This document shows positions 34,831 through 46,847 of a stretch of 64,000 bases of DNA, in pieces; position 1 is the first letter of the stretch; each line of letters starts with the position of its first letter. The stretch is taken from contig NC_088323.1 in the NCBI RefSeq assembly GCF_910592395.1, positions 6,448,001-6,512,000 of the forward strand, in the 5' to 3' direction. The DNA is from Lineus longissimus. Lineage: Eukaryota > Nemertea > Pilidiophora > Heteronemertea > Lineidae. A program made the translations under genes and the position numbers. The notes under the pieces are model-generated. The model worked only from the letters and a program-made list of their open reading frames with translations, did not search any database and was not told the origin of the DNA.

Positions 34831-37800
34831 CTGGAATGATAAAGAAGATGACATTTAGATAGGCGATGTGGAGGCGCTGGACTACATGTTAGTTCTGACA
34901 GTCACAAACACTATATTAGACTAGCAATTACCACTTTTAGCCGCATGTATTTTTGTTGCACATAGCAATGATTAGAAGGGAGTTGAAAGATCAGCGTTTG
35001 TCACCTCTGAGGTCCTGGGTTTTGTTCCCGGTCGGAATGAGATAAATTCATTTAAAATGGCTAGCCTAATGAATTTATCAAAAAATCCAATGCCAACCCA
35101 GAGCCAAAAACACATCAGCAGTGACAACACCAAGTATAAACATTCATACTAAGGTGTATCACCTACAATGTATCATTTGAAATTGCCATTCTCAAGCACA
35201 TGCAATTTTTCAACTTCCCCGCCCATTAAGTGTTTGAATTGACCTAGCACTCATCAACATGGTACATGATTTTCATCAATTCTCACCACCACATGCACGT
35301 ATAAAATGTCCCAGCATCCACAAGGACCGGACACGTATGTCATTTGTGTCACCTCCTCCTTGACATTAAGATGCACATCATGATTCTTATTTGTGCATGT
35401 AATTTGAAGTAGATGCCATTGCAATATCGACATGATGTCAATTTCATTACTTTCTTATGTTTTCTCCATCTGAATAACATGAGTCAATGCACAAACAGCA
35501 AAAGGTTTTTGAAATTGACAATAATCATAACTGTTAACTGCCACATTTTTTTCATCATGGTGTGATATTTTTATGGGGGAGGCTGGCCTCAGTCTTCGCC
35601 ATGGTTGCCATCAATCAGGGTGAAGGAAAACTGCGTTACCCACCAGTAAATGCCCGTTTAAGTCTACCATTGTCAGATGGGTACAGCCCTGGAGGGATGG
35701 CTATAAATCTGGACCCTACACACATCAATACTTTGGTTTAACCTACATATAAGGTATCGTGAGATTCAACATGACTAACATATTCATGGCTTCATTCTTC
35801 TTTAGCATTCAAAATTTGTGGGATGCAAGCTCAGACAGGGTCAGTCAATTTTCAGCAACAAAGTCATATCCCTGACTGCACTAGAGTTTCGTGGCTAGAT
35901 TGTGTCCTTTGGCCAGTATTCATCCCTGTTCTACAATTTCTAAAACATGGGCTAAGAGTGGCCCCCATGCAGCAGCATATTCACATTGAGGAGATTCTTG
36001 TAAGCCTTAACTCCTTAGAATCAGGACAACATGTGGCAGATTTTGGAACAGGATGGGCTTGAGGTATGGCATTTGCCTATCATAGCCATGCAAAAGGAAC
36101 CCTAAAATCAGCCTCAATACTCTGGCCACAATAACCTAACCAAAGTATCAAAGAAGCTAAAGAAGTAAAAGCTCATCGGACTGAAGCCAGCATCATCTGC
36201 TACATTGTATCTGACTGCTTAATGATTATCATATTATATACTCCCAGAAGATACATCGTTCAGACCCATTAGTGGCAATTCACGTATCAACGTTGCGTTG
36301 ACTGTGGCTGCTTGCCCATCATCTCAGACCTCAACTGACTGACTCGGCCACATGTACATGAAACTGTTAGGTTGCACGCACTCCGACTCATGTACAGTCA
36401 AACCTCTGTATTAAAGGGGTATGCCATTTGTGACACAACAGATGGTTCAGGAAAATACAAAATGCAGTTAATACACAATATTGCACTGCAGTCATTTTGC
36501 AGGGCTCAAGCCAGACTTTTTTTTCTCGGGAGTCAAACTAAAGTCTTGACAAAATCTGAGTAAAGGTAACAGTTTCAAACATGAGGGTCCTGGGCCAAAA
36601 TTCATACTTCGAAAGACACTTTTTGGGGGTTTATCACGAGTCCTGATTATGAATACGATTTTAAGGAGACTTGGTAGTCATTGTATTGTCATATCTGTCT
36701 GCACAGAAGCATTGATGAAATTTATCCAGCACGTATTTAGCAATTTGAAATTTTCAAATTCAATTACAAAGCTAAATTTTTTAACGCAGGGTGAAGGCCT
36801 TTAAGTACACACTTGGAACTGGCAAATTCTGTCCTTAAGAGAGAGGTGTCCTAATATCAAGCGGTCAAATTTAATGGAAAAGACCAATTTGGGATCAAAA
36901 GTGTCCCTTATTGAGAGGGTGTCCTGGTAGCACTGTCGTCTAAGTGAGGTTCTACTGTAACTGTTAGCTCGGATGAAATAACGATGTGTCAGGCTACAGC
37001 TTGTCTCGGTAGGCGCCAATTAAACCTATTTGTCATGTTCTTTGTTTTAATAGATAATATATGAGTTTTCCACTGTGTACCTGTCAAAACCGGTTCATAA
37101 AATAGTCCGTCAACTGGTATGTCCTCTCATCACTGCTATGCCACTACTCTGTATACTTCAGAATATCGGACTGGGCGCCAGTTACCAATAGTTTATTCAC
37201 AATTTAAAATATTCATGAGTTTAATTTTGAAGGATTGGGGAAAAGATAATATTGATGATACAGAGTTAGGTCAAATAATGCCAGCAGTCAATTAGAGGCA
37301 GCATACATCTGGCCTATCACCCAATGCATCCTTATGAGCAGCGGGCTCAAAGGATAGCTTGACATAGATTTACCTGGTTCTCCTGGTTGAAAATGAAAAT
37401 AGATGCTAGTGCTTACTTATGTAATCATTACTTAGAGCATTAGAGCTGAGAGGGTTTAAAATAGAATGTCTAATCAGGAAGACAGTACAAACAGCAGATC
37501 TGCAGGTATAGGCCACATGGATACTACCTCTAATTGATTGCTGATAATACATAGAAATTGGTTGGTATAACATGAATAAGGACCCTGCAGTACTGCAATC
37601 GTCATGACACCAATTTATACAAGTGAAGTAATGTGTTTTTGACAAGAGTCACAAGTGATACATTCCAGATGTTGCAAATGTTGTCACCATCATTTGGGAT
37701 TCTGTTTAAGCGCTTTTCAGTCGTGAAATTCAGCCAATGAGGTGAAGTGTCTCGGGGGTTCGTTCGAGTGCACGGGCCTAGGAAGCATACATTAACCCCC

Positions 37801-38690
37801 GATTTCCTCAGGATGGGGCAGGACTGGCCGAGAGAATATCCTTTGATCGGCTTGGAGTATGGAACATGGAACAAATCATAAAGAGGGCATGAGTTTTATA
37901 CAAATGATATATTATGAAACACAGGAAAAATCCAACCCTGAAGAGAGCTTGATGAGTCACAATCTCTGTACATCATACAGTAACAGTGTAAAATGTATAC
38001 GGCTACTGTGTATCCTGTACATCATCATCATCATGCAGATCTGGCCCATTTCGACCCTCTTCTTACCATCTTCTAGGCATATTATTCCATATTTTTCCCT
38101 TGGTATATACAGGATGAATAATGTTATCCAAAATCCCCGCATCGCGGTATCCTGAATTTGGAAAAATCACGACATTATCACCGATTTTTCTAACAAAACG
38201 ATCCAAATTTCTAGTACAGTATTTCCATTCAGACTATATTGAGTGGCGCCGCTTGGTGTTAGCCGGATGAACTGATCTCTGGTCTCCGTGTAGTTGTGAA
38301 ATTAGTCCAAGGAAAGAAAAGTCCTTTCGACAATCTGACGAAAGACGGAATTTTTCCGACCTTTATTTCTCTCTAATAGTTTGATTCTATTCCTACATCC
38401 CCCTTCCACCCCTTGCTATATGCTTGGCATTGGACCATCCCGAGGCAGGAAGACAAAGGAACAATCACGTTTTTTCGTGTTGGCCCAGACTGCCATGCAT
38501 GAAATAAAAGTTGGTTTTTCGCGATCGTCTCTGCTCGGTGTATTTATTTATAATCATAACATATTGCCATGTTATTGAGTAATCTATTGTTGTTTCACGT
38601 TAATTCCCAATGAAAAATCTGCCCCTTTCAATTCCCGCGAAATCTCAAAGGTCACCTGACCTGCTATCGCGATTTGGAAATGACAGTGAC
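34831..38690. other. Upstream ADAM region without recognised exon
   Basis: The missing signal-peptide exon of the ADAM should lie here or further right on the minus strand, but none could be identified. A MITE copy (36395-36957, split) and a 28-bp match to 5352-5380 in inverted orientation (CCCCCGATTTCCT around 37796) were seen; otherwise nothing supportable. Confidence 0.4.
36395..36957 (+). mobile_element. Mariner-like MITE copy split by a ~390-bp insertion
   Basis: Left terminus TACAGTCAAACCTCTGTATTAA ends near 36416. The remainder resumes at about 36806 (ACACACTTGGAACTGGCAAA) and ends GTGAGGTTCTACTG followed by TA at 36957. The intervening 36417-36805 is unrelated sequence. Confidence 0.6.
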
Positions 38691-38698
38691 CAACGGTC

Positions 38699-38890
38699 AC
38701 CAACTTACACCACGAAATATTGGGTAATATAAGACACAAGCATTAGTTAGCCGCAACCTCGGGGGGGGGGGGGTATTTACACCAATCTTGGTTCGCGAAC
38801 CAATGCCGCACCATCGAAAATCCACCAAGCGCGTACACCACTGCTGCAGCTAGTTATAAAATCCGGCAACAGATGGCGCGCAAACAATGA
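38699..38890. mobile_element. Rearranged fragment of the 50.6-kb inverted-repeat element
   Basis: It contains CTTACACCACGAAATATTGG (a terminus) and CAATCTTGGTTCGCGAACCA with downstream CACCATCGAAAATCCACC, matching 50577-50944. A run of 13 G (38761-38773) separates the two parts. The match ends at 38890, where LINE sequence begins. Confidence 0.65.
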
Positions 38891-40590
38891 ATTGCATGCA
38901 CGTATAGCTATGGACTGTTCTGCTCTTTTGTTGATTATTCTAAAGCCTTTGATCGCATTCCCACTACACAACTGCATTACAAACTGATAAATAGCGGACT
39001 AAACGGAAAACTTCTTAACATTGTAAAATTTATTTATGATAATGCCAAATCTTGCGTTGCAACAAATGCAACAGTGTCAAACTTTTTTAGGTGTGATATA
39101 GGTGTGCGCCAAAGAGACAACTTGTCACCATTATTATTTTCTCTATTCCTGAATGACATTGAAAACTTCTTTGCGTTGTCTGGTTGTAATAGCTTAAAAC
39201 TATTTCCCGATTTTATTAACATGGGAGACAACTTTAATGAACTAAGAACGTTATTGAAACTATATTTGTTAATGTACGCTGATGACACAATCATACTTTC
39301 GGACACGGCAGACGGCTTACAAAAGAATTTAGATGCTCTTGGTGAATACTGTAAAAAATGGAAGTTAAAGGTAAACACTGATAAAACAAAAATTCTTATA
39401 TTTACACGCAAAAAGAAAGGAGTGGAGAGGAATTTTACGCTAAACGGACAAATTTTGGAACAAGTAGATGAATACAACTACTTAGGTGTCATTTTCTCTA
39501 AAAATGGTAAATTCTTCAAAGCAAGGAAGCATTCATGTGATCAGGCGAACAAAGCTTTATTTTCAATTTTGCGAAAGGGAAATTTGCTTAATCTACCCTT
39601 AGATCTTAGATTCAAACTTTTTGATGAAGTAACAGCTCCAATACTCTTATATGGCGCTGAGGTCTGGGGCTACGAAGACCTCAAAATCATCGAGATGGTA
39701 CACTTAAAATATTGTAAATACCTTCTAAAACTAAAAAAACAACACCTTCATGTATGATATATGGTGAAACAGGTCGGTTCCCTTTAGAACTATCTGTTAA
39801 AAGTAGAATGGTGAACTTCGGAAGGCTTATACTAGACTCCTCGAATAAAATAAGCAACACCCTCTATAAGATAATGTTAGATTTACATCGTAAGAATATG
39901 CTTCATTCACCTTGGATAGTTCATAATGATTGTGGAATGAGTAACCTATGGCTAACTCAAACTTCGCCAAATCCCATTTGGCTAAAACATGCTATTAAAC
40001 TTAGACTGGAAGACCAGTACAAACAAAAGTGGTATGAAACTTTACAAATCTCAAACTCGTGCACAATATATCGAATATTTAAAATAGAACACAAATATGA
40101 AGACTACCTTAATAATGAAACACTAAGGTACACTTTGGGAAAGTTCCGAACTTCAAATATCAAACTACCATCAAATACTTATTTAATTGACGCACCCGCT
40201 GATAATAAAAAGTGCCCAAAATGTAATAATAACGAGCTTGGTGATGAATTTCATTTCCTATTCAAATGTCCTCTCATAAAAGAATTACGGAAACAGTTTA
40301 TACCAAAAGAATTTCTTACAAAACCTAATACTGTAAATTTTGAAAGGATCATTAATACAAAAAATAAGACTCATAGGTACAAGTTAGCAAAATTCATCTC
40401 ACTAGGAATGAAACTATATTGTGATAATAAGTAAACCCTGAATTTAGCTAGTAATTATTTTCTGTTTGAACGTATTTTATATAGAACGCTATCAATCAAT
40501 TACTTTGTAATTTAAATATGTATATTGACCTCCTGTATACCACAAATGTGGTCGATGGAGTGAATAAACTTACTTACTTACTTACTACAT
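38891..40590 (+). mobile_element. 5'-truncated LINE (non-LTR retrotransposon), reverse transcriptase fragment
   Basis: An open frame from 38909 contains reverse-transcriptase motifs: FVDYSKAFD (metal-binding Asp), VRQRDNLSPLLFSLFLND and YADDTIIL (catalytic YADD). It ends at 39757. The downstream part (39754-40434) continues in another frame and carries a C-terminal Cys/His motif (KCPKCNNNELGDEFHFLFKC) typical of many LINEs. The 3' end is AATAAA with a CTTA repeat (40560-40590). There is no endonuclease domain, so the copy is 5'-truncated. The frame break lies at an A7 run near 39731-39737. The clade was not determined (Jockey/CR1-type is plausible). The copy is inactive. Confidence 0.9.
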
Positions 40591-41269
40591 ACTAAGCTTC
40601 CAGACACAACATTAGTCAGCTGATCACCTGTGCTAATTAATATGCATTCATTCATTATTATACTGGTACAGGGCCACGATATCTGATTGGTTGAGGACTA
40701 TTATCTATAGACACTGGTACCATTGGCAACCGCAACTATTTTTATATTAGCATTCTCGTTTGTTGTTTTTGACTGAATTACTTAACCCATGTTTCATTTG
40801 CATTCTTTATTAATTGATTTATTTTGATACTAACATGTTCTTAGTTGAGGCTGAGAAAGGGGGATGTTATAGTATCCTGTATCATCTCATACATTATCCT
40901 TATATGTACCTGTTGTACTGCGCATGCTTACCAATTATGATAGACAATAAAGTCACTTCATGTACACACGGTACATGCCCCCCCCCCCCCTTGAAAAAAC
41001 CAGTCTGTCCCCAGACTGAGTATAGTTTGAATGATTGGGAGATTGTTATTGACCCCATTGATATGCTATTTATGTCTCGTGGGATTTACTTAACCTCTAT
41101 GAAAGAAAAAAAATAGAAAACGATATTTTAGATAAATGTTTGATGAGGCAAGTACGACGTTCCAAAGCCGTGTAAGAGACCTTGCAGCACCGCACATGCT
41201 TCGCCAAGATTGTTCACCTTCCTAATTTTTATCAGATAAAAATAAACGGTAAGTCTAACCTCCTTTTAA
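40591..41269. other. Intergenic sequence, nothing recognised
   Basis: No coding exon or repeat identified apart from a C10 run at 40979-40990. Confidence 0.5.
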
Positions 41270-42141
41270 ATTTTGAGGGTTGTGTGAGTCTTGGCGGGGA
41301 GTTACAATACGGACGTTGTGGACTGGCCTTGCCCCTGAGATCCAAATATGATGACGTGGACATTTCGGGGGATTGGCAAAAACTCCGTAATTGAATTATC
41401 TATTTCCACGCATCTATCAGCGCTTCAACACGGCAGGTCACTAAAACGGGATCTCTACATTACCAGCTATTGCGGGCCTTGCCAATCAAGCCAATTAGTG
41501 CACCTGCTTAATTGGTCCTGGCAAGCCTAATGGAAAATGCATAGGAAATATCAATAAAGTTGGCTTTTTTGGGCGGGGTGTTAAAATAATCCCAACTCCC
41601 GACTTCTGACACAATTCTATATATGTCTAGGTATTTACTGGCAAAATTTGGAGTGATTTGGATGGAAATTCGATGGGTGCATCTATAGGTTGAAAATGTT
41701 GGTAAATCTGTAATGCTTCACTCGTAGCCCGTAGTGTAAATTCCTGAGAAATTGGGTTTTGAGGGCTTTTCTAGCTGCGCTAGCTCCGAAACTACATTGT
41801 ATACATTTGATACAAACTCCCGACTTCAGACGTGGTTGATATAACTCTTAGGATTATATTCCCAAGATTTCAGCTTTATTGGAAAAAAATTCATAGTGTC
41901 CATAGGGGGGTTGAAAATTGGAGGATTTTCAATTTTTTTCCCAACAAATATGCGAAAAATATTACTTTCCACCTAGAATTAATCAAAATTTCGCAAACTA
42001 TCATAAAGTACTTCCTTGCGACAATCATTTGTGAAGCTTTCAAAACTTTTGGCTGATTTATTTGACCCTAAATTAGCAAAAACCAAACATTTTAGTGTTT
42101 GCATGCACCAATGCACAGGAGGCTAATTGCCAGATTAATTC

Positions 42142-42985
42142 GGTAGACGGTAATAAAGGCACTGGAAAAAAAGGTACGGAAAAAAGGCACTAGGTAAAAA
42201 AGGCACTAGGAAAAAAAGGCACTGGGTAAAAAAGGCACTGGAAAAAAGGCACCAGGAAATCGCTATACTAGGTAAAAAAGGCACCAGGAAATCTCTAGGT
42301 TAAAAATTCATTTGGGGTGCCCCCCCCGTGCATTTCTATATGAGTAATGTGCTATGTGTAATGTTCTTCCAAGTCTTTTTCACCAATAAAACTGCAATAA
42401 GACTCATCAAGAATGTTTTGCTAGATGTCAATAGCCACTCTTGTGATAAACTATTGTATCTTGTAGAAATAGGTTGTTGGTGAGGGAAAATGAATCTAAT
42501 TTGATTAAACTACTGGACCAAATCGGATGATCTTTGTATCATTTTTTATAAGGATTCCCTGCCTATCCAAGCTAGTTTTTCTGGTCGGAGGGTACTGAAA
42601 AAAGGCTGTTCCGTTTTTTTGGACCACCCAGTATTCTGTTGATGTAGAAAAAAACTACACATAGGAATGCACATAGAAATTTTTATTTTTATTTTTATCT
42701 ATGTAGTAGAGATTTCTCAGATTTCCCATACATTTTTTCTGGTGCCATTTTTCCATTGCCTTTTTTTCCAGTGCCTTTTTTACCCAGTGCCTTTTATCCT
42801 GGTGCCTTTTTTCCCAGTGCCTTTTTTACCTAGTGCCTTTTTCTCTAGTGCCTTTTTCCTAGTGCCTTTTTTACCTAGTGCCTTTTTTACCTAGTGCCTT
42901 TTTTCCAATGCCTTTTTTACCTACTGCCTTTTTTCCCCTTTTTTTCCCAGTGCCTTTTTTTCCAGTGCCTTTATTAGCTACATTC
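42142..42985. mobile_element. Foldback element A, arms of GGCACT-type A-rich repeats
   Basis: The left arm (42142-42300) is a string of GGTAAAAAAGGCACTAGG-type 14-17-bp units. The right arm (about 42738-42985) is the complement (CCAGTGCCTTTTTTACC units). Outer ends read GGTAATAAAGGCACTGG and, complemented, GCTAATAAAGGCACTGG. It is flanked by the 9-bp duplication GATTAATTC (42133-42141 and 42986-42994). The 9-bp duplication and repeat-built inverted arms match the Drosophila FB/Mutator-like type. No transposase is present. Confidence 0.8.
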
Positions 42986-42999
42986 GATTAATTCACACC

Positions 43000-44640
43000 T
43001 GTCCAATCTCAAACAATAGGAATGATGGAGTCTCCCTCTATTCAAAACAGAGTGTGCTAGGCCTGCCATTGCTGGTATCTATATCATAATACTATAAGGC
43101 GGCTCGATAAAGTGCCATTTGGGGGTAGTGTTTCGTCTCGAAATTTTGCACGTTTGCAGGTGATATGTTATCCTGATGCAACGTTATGTTTATTTTCTGA
43201 AATTTACTTCAACGGAGCAGTAATGAGGGATTTTTTATCGGACACTGTCAATTCTCCTCACCACTCACAGAAGCCAAGCCGTTCAGTTATGCAGGGGATT
43301 AATCAATTACCTGCACTCCCTGTGGGGTGACTAACACTACCTGTTGAACGGCTAGCTGTAGGGGGATGATTGGAACAGCTTGTACCTGTTGACCTGCTGA
43401 ACCAAGGTTAATCTTATTTTCAATCCACGATTGCAGGTCACCTAATCTTCGAGATTTCGCGGGGAAAGAAATTGTAAACAAACGTATGTGTCCAGTTAAA
43501 ATGTAAACAAAAATGTATTTTTGGTACTTTTGGTTGCTTGACTTGGGTTTTCCCGCAGTAAGGAGCTGGGGTCAAATTGGTGGGCTATTGTCTATGGGTG
43601 CTGTGTTAGCAAGAGCTCGCCCTTGATTATGAAGGGATTTTCAAATGAAGGTTACCATGGTCTGTTTATGTACTCACCATAGCTTTCAATACTTGATGTA
43701 TCTGAAGAGGCACTCCCAACTTGGCATGGCCTTATCAAGGAGCTGCTGACGGTGCTGAACTTCTAGCTTGCCGGTCGAGTAAGTGCCTTGCCCGAGACCT
43801 TGCTACATGTAGGAGGAGCACGCATTTTAAAGTTATAGTAGTGACTGATAGTGCAATTGGTTCGAGCCATTTGGAGGCCGACATTAGATTTTCATTGCAA
43901 TTCAATCTATTCAAGGTATAGCCCATTTGAACCTGCCTGCGCTACGGGTACAATGCTAGTATAATGAATAATTGCATCTCTGTTTCCCCGGCCCGTGGCA
44001 GTATCTGCGCTTCCAGACGGCAGGTTGCCAACGCTAGCGGGGTCACTAATAAGTGGATCTCTATTTCCCCCTGTCCACTATCAGCACTTCAACATGACTG
44101 ATCTCTAAAGGATCCCGGAATCCATCAGTCTCCAACTGTCAGTCAGGGCTATGGAATATGCTCTTGCTCTTCAATTTCTCTTCTTCTCCCCGATCCACAG
44201 TGGTTGCATCCTGAAGCCCAGGCAGCACTCGGCACTAATCGACCGTGTAACGTGTGCGAGGGGAGGTGGATACGACTGACCGGATTTTCGAGGATGCGGT
44301 GGTTGGGCTTATGATACGTTGCAGAACGAGACACAATTGTTGATTATGTTCTGATCGTTCTGCTCTCTTTTTCATTTTTTTTCTGATATAAACTGCGTGT
44401 CGTCTTGTGATATCAAGAGCACTATAAAGTCACACTCGAGTGGTGTAAAGTACATAGTCGAATCTTTGCCACAAAAGTGATTAAATACCCTTACACAAAA
44501 GAGCCCTTTGTTGATTCTTATAACCCATACTCTGTCCGACGACTATTTTGCTAAACATGCAAAAGGGATTTTAGTATTAACGCTTACACTTCTCCTTCTT
44601 TCGCAAAACACATGTACGTGTATATCCCGACGACAACTAA
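43000..44640. other. Non-coding part of copy 1
   Basis: From 43966 this aligns with 51749 onward in copy 2. No coding exon is recognised. Short ORFs on either strand lack similarity to anything known to me. Confidence 0.5.
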
Positions 44641-44696
44641 TATTGACCTTGCTGATTTTTCAGTGTGGCCATACCTATTAGATCTACATTGTTGAC

Positions 44697-44738
44697 ATGG
44701 AAACTGCAGAAACCGTTATCACCTCGCTGATTGCCTGG
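44697..44738 (+). other. Candidate upstream coding exon of FkbM copy 1 (altered donor)
   Basis: After an acceptor-like GATTTTTCAG, an ATG opens 14 codons (METAETVITSLIAW) that would join in phase 0 to the exon starting at 45772. The donor reads GTAGAC instead of the GTAAGA in copy 2, which may weaken it. Confidence 0.4.
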
Positions 44739-44790
44739 GTAGACGCATATCGCGCTCCTCAAACAGCAGTAGTCGATCTGTTTCCATAGG

Positions 44791-45500
44791 TATACGGTAA
44801 AAAAAGCAACGGAAAAAAAGACAACGGAAAAAAAACCCGGTAAAAAAGACAACAGGTAAAAAAGGCAACGGTAAAAAGGCAACGGAAAAAAGACAACAGG
44901 TAAAAAAAGCAACGGTAAAAAAGACAACGGGTAAAAAAAACAACGGAAAAAAGACAACCATCTAGGTAAAAAAGACAACGGGAAAAAAAGATGACTACTT
45001 TCAAAGAGGACCCAATTAACACACTACAGCCAAATTAGTTGTACTGATTTACTAGTATTCAGTAATGCCTCATTTCCAGAGGAAGGGTTCCATCTTATTA
45101 GCCAACAAAGCGTCATTAAAGGGAGGAACATCAGCGCTCTATGGCTCTAGGCATGATAGGGCTGTCGGAGTTCCGGCTGTGCAGTGGAAACATCAGCGCC
45201 TGTCACCACACATCCGAGGTCCAGTGTTCAATTCCCGGTCTGTCCGGCACTTTATGTCATAGAGTGGGCGATTTCCTCTGTCGTATCCGGTTTCCCGATG
45301 GTTGCCTTTTTTCCTTTCCCTTTTTTACCCGTTGTCTTTTTTACTTAGATTGTTGGTTTTATTTTCCGTTGCTTTTTTTTCCGTTGCTTTTTTTACCTGT
45401 TGTCTTTTTTCCGTTGTATTTTTTACCTGTTGTCTTTTTACCCGTTGTCTCAGTTTTTTACCGTTGTCTTTTTTTCCGTTGCTTTTTTTACCTAGATTCG
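44791..45500. mobile_element. Foldback element B, arms of GACAAC/GCAACG-type A-rich repeats
   Basis: The left arm (44791-44998) is built of GGTAAAAAAGACAACGG-type units. The right arm (about 45292-45500) is their complement (CCGTTGTCTTTTTTACC), around a ~290-bp unique core. It is flanked by the 10-bp duplication TTTCCATAGG (44781-44790, 45501-45510); copy 2 has a single TTTCCATAGG at 52606-52615, the empty site. It lies in the putative intron of FkbM copy 1. Confidence 0.88.
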
Positions 45501-45783
45501 TTTCCATAGGGTAGTCCCAGGTTATTTGTAGCTCCTGCATTGTTAATTAAACCGGGGCTACAATTACCCCGTTCTACCTTATAAAGGCTAATATTGATGT
45601 TTTTTTTCAAAATATTTCTGTGCTGTGAAACTGAGCTAAGCGGCTGTGATATCAGGCCCGTGTACCCATGGTCTGCCAAAGTATGTGAACAGTTCATTGC
45701 TCAAATGTGGGTTTTCTCAACACCTAACCACCTTTATTTTTGTTTGATGCATTGTCTTTCTATAATTTCAGGACGATTACACC

Positions 45784-46737
45784 ATGACGTCATTCTCAGT
45801 GGTCACGTGCGACCGAACCATGTCCACAAGGCGGCGCTACGTGACAATGGCCCTTCTCCTTTCACTGTTCCTCGTCATAGCAATAGCTTCAATCAACAAC
45901 TACTCCGTATCACACGTCGTACCAGCATCACCTCTGCCACTGAAACAAGATGCCTGTAAGATTGTTTACATCAAAACCGTGGATACCTCTGCAAACTTTG
46001 ACTGCGTCGATTTCTACACTTGGAAAGGAAAAACTCCAATTTGTATTTACGACACTTCTTCAGATGTATGGGTATCGAAGAGTTTAAAAGAAACCGGAAA
46101 ATGGGAGTCCTACATGACAAATAAACTGCAAGAATTCCTGGCCTCGGATCCCGATTTGCATTTAATTGACGTTGGAGCAAATTTAGGTGTCTTCACATTG
46201 ACCGCGGCGGCGAATGGCCGCACTGTGGTCTCAGTTGAACCACTCTGGGATAATGCCGTCCGTCTGTCCAAGTCCATCAAGCTTGGGCACTTTGAGGACC
46301 AGGTTACTATTGTGAATAACGCGGTATCTAATGGTTACTTAAAAGCCACATTCTTCCGTCCGTTCGAGAACGCTGGAGGGACGCATGTCATTACTTTGAG
46401 TGAAACGGACAAACGTAAGGACACCGTTAATACAATTCTCATGGACAACCTTCTTGAAGTTGTAACATTCAAAAAAGCTGTTATGAAAATGGATATTGAG
46501 GGACACGAAATATGGGCACTGGAGGGCGCACATAGACTGTTTGAGAAGGTGGATATTAGGTATTTATTCATAGAGTGGCCAGGAATCAGCAAAACCAGTG
46601 CCGTCCAAGGATTGGTGGACTTTTTGACGCGACGGAACTACTTGGCGTACACGATATCGGGGTCGCGATTGAGGATGTACGGCTGGCCATTCAACCATGC
46701 CTGGCCTGAGAACGTGATGTGGGTGAAGCAGGTGTGA
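45784..46737 (+). CDS. FkbM-family SAM-dependent methyltransferase, type II membrane protein, copy 1
   Basis: FkbM-fold enzymes transfer methyl groups from S-adenosylmethionine; substrates in animals are mostly unknown. The 317-aa ORF has a basic N-terminus, a membrane anchor at residues 22-37 (MALLLSLFLVIAIASI), SAM motif DVGANLG (129-135), the acidic loop VSVEP (149-153) and the family signature MKMDIEGHE (234-242). That layout suggests a Golgi/ER lumenal enzyme. An acceptor (TATAATTTCAG) ends at 45771, 12 bp before the ATG, so a 5' exon exists; an ATG exon at 44697 would add 18 in-frame residues. AATAAA at 46842-46847 lies 105 bp after the stop. It differs from copy 2 at residues 9, 10, 33, 34, 42, 62, 95, 200, 202, 210, 216 and 255. 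The substrate cannot be inferred. Confidence 0.9.
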   Translation: MTSFSVVTCDRTMSTRRRYVTMALLLSLFLVIAIASINNYSVSHVVPASPLPLKQDACKIVYIKTVDTSANFDCVDFYTWKGKTPICIYDTSSDVWVSKSLKETGKWESYMTNKLQEFLASDPDLHLIDVGANLGVFTLTAAANGRTVVSVEPLWDNAVRLSKSIKLGHFEDQVTIVNNAVSNGYLKATFFRPFENAGGTHVITLSETDKRKDTVNTILMDNLLEVVTFKKAVMKMDIEGHEIWALEGAHRLFEKVDIRYLFIEWPGISKTSAVQGLVDFLTRRNYLAYTISGSRLRMYGWPFNHAWPENVMWVKQV

Positions 46738-46841
46738 GTCTTAAACGGGTTGACACTTCGGAAAAACGAAATCCGAAATGAAGGGAACTCAGACAGGAGC
46801 AAGGGGGTCAAATTGGTAGTCTTCAGGCGACTAAGCACTAC

Positions 46842-46847
46842 AATAAA
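46842..46847 (+). terminator. Polyadenylation signal of FkbM copy 1
   Basis: AATAAA, 105 bp downstream of the stop. The aligned site in copy 2 reads CTGTAAAAAGG, so the hexamer is lost there. Confidence 0.6.

Noticed and set aside
42667..45540. Phe/Leu/Pro-rich and Lys-rich ORFs that look like membrane or basic proteins
   Set aside because: Translations of the foldback arms (T-rich or A-rich short repeats).
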